Below are positions 6,299-6,960 of a stretch of DNA of 6,960 bases, one piece after another. Made by a program: the position numbers and the translations under genes. This DNA comes from Chloroflexota bacterium (GTDB lineage Bacteria > Chloroflexota > Ktedonobacteria > Ktedonobacterales > Ktedonobacteraceae): contig VBHS01000274.1 in the NCBI GenBank assembly GCA_005881295.1, forward strand, positions 1 through 6,960, written 5' to 3'. Position 1 is the first letter of the stretch. Each line of letters begins with the position of its first letter. The notes under the pieces are model-generated. The model was given only the letters and a program-made list of their open reading frames with translations, was not told where the DNA came from and made no database searches.

Positions 6299-6960
6299 CT
6301 ATTTGCGTTGTCCTACGGTTATCTGCAAGGTTTGTAATGCGTTGCCACGAATAACTTCAACAGGGACCGTTTTACCAACGCGATTGTTGGTAAGCACTGT
6401 CTGCAGGTCCTCGGAGTCGTTGACGACGGTACCATCCAGTCCCACCAGGATATCCCCAAGCATCAGCCCGCCCTTCTGCGCCGGACTATCGTCTTCGACT
6501 TTTACAATCAACAGGCCATGTTCCTGCGTACGCCCCCCACGTTGCGCGGGTGGAAGATTCACCAACTGGCTGCTGATCCCCATGTAACCGCGCTTGATAT
6601 ACCCCTGCTGCGCGAGCGTATCCGCGATAACCCAGGCTATCGACGCCGGCACAGCAAGCGCGATCCCGCTTACCAATCCTGTGGTCGTGATACCCAGCAC
6701 TCCTCCCTGTGCATCGATCAATGGCCCGCCCGAAAAACCGGGATAAGGCGTGGCATCCGTGCGAATATAGCGTTCAAGGGTTGTACCGCGACCTGTGCGC
6801 AGCGGACCCCCCATCGCGCTGACAACACCCGCGCTTGCCATTGGCCCCTCTCCCGAAGATCGTCCCACCGCCAGTACCAGTTGACCGACACGAGCAGCAT
6901 CTGTTGCGGCAGATGCTGCGCCCAGTCCCAGGTTAGTCACGCGTAAGACGGCCAGATCTG
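6299..6960 (-). CDS. Trypsin-like serine protease with PDZ domain (S1C, HtrA-like), partial (5' end beyond the right edge)
   Basis: The frame is open to the right edge, so the GTG at 6940 is an internal Val and not the start. The first visible codons read DLAVLRV, the catalytic Asp motif (Asp codon 6956-6958); the His part lies outside the window. About 219 residues are visible. The nucleophile is S76 of the visible part in PYPGFSGGPL; Phe stands where HtrA proteins usually have Asn (GNSGGPL). A PDZ domain covers about the last 95 residues (RGYMGISSQLV, then GLLIVKVEDDSPAQKGGLMLGD, then VIRGNALQTLQITVG). It is a paralogue-like neighbour of the next protease, 30 bases upstream of it, and probably heads or continues the same operon. 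Whether it carries a signal peptide cannot be seen. Confidence 0.9.
   Translation of the reverse strand, partial: DLAVLRVTNLGLGAASAATDAARVGQLVLAVGRSSGEGPMASAGVVSAMGGPLRTGRGTTLERYIRTDATPYPGFSGGPLIDAQGGVLGITTTGLVSGIALAVPASIAWVIADTLAQQGYIKRGYMGISSQLVNLPPAQRGGRTQEHGLLIVKVEDDSPAQKGGLMLGDILVGLDGTVVNDSEDLQTVLTNNRVGKTVPVEVIRGNALQTLQITVGQRK

Noticed and set aside
6299..6940. Protease gene starting at GTG 6940
   Set aside because: The frame continues to the window edge and the codons just before GTG encode the catalytic DLAVLR motif, so this GTG is an internal valine.

Overview
The window reads as chromosomal DNA from a Chloroflexota bacterium, most likely the Ktedonobacteria. This is an inference from gene style: a Ser/Thr kinase with the GGSAEVYLGEH P-loop and HCDVKPEN catalytic loop fused to a STAND ATPase, F5/8-type C debris, and a protease-plus-LuxR operon. 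No rRNA or marker gene is present to confirm it. No tRNA, rRNA, CRISPR array, transposase or prophage gene was recognised.

Layout. (1) Positions 1-1638, minus strand: one open frame of 546 codons that starts at GTG 1638 and runs off the left edge. It encodes a Ser/Thr protein kinase followed by an NB-ARC-like ATPase. (2) Positions 1639-1854: a divergent intergenic region. It holds a near-consensus sigma70-type promoter for the kinase, whose -10 lies inside the palindrome TACAATTGTA, and a second candidate promoter just before the rightward genes. (3) Positions 1855-4007, plus strand: a two-gene operon, an SDR oxidoreductase resembling Bacillus YjmF-type D-mannonate oxidoreductase (fructuronate reductase), then a LarA-superfamily protein with the nickel-pincer residues. 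Together they suggest sugar-acid interconversion (gluconate/mannonate/fructuronate). (4) Positions 4008-4656: no intact gene. It holds a perfect 14-bp inverted repeat and two minus-strand coding fragments, the C-terminal end of a discoidin (F5/8C) domain and the probable C-terminal end of a SAM-dependent methyltransferase. (5) Positions 4657-6960, minus strand: a tight three-gene operon. In transcription order it is a trypsin/HtrA-like protease with PDZ (5' end outside the window), a second complete trypsin-PDZ protease with no visible export signal, and a LuxR-family regulator whose receiver domain has lost most phosphorylation residues.

How the genes work together. The kinase-STAND protein is a likely multi-domain signalling protein with no visible functional tie to its neighbours beyond the shared upstream region. 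The SDR and LarA-like genes are separated by 17-20 bases and probably act in one pathway. The two proteases and the regulator are probably co-transcribed, and the second protease and the regulator are likely translationally coupled (7 bases apart). That pairing suggests a stress or protein-quality response in which the regulator is not controlled by ordinary phosphorylation.
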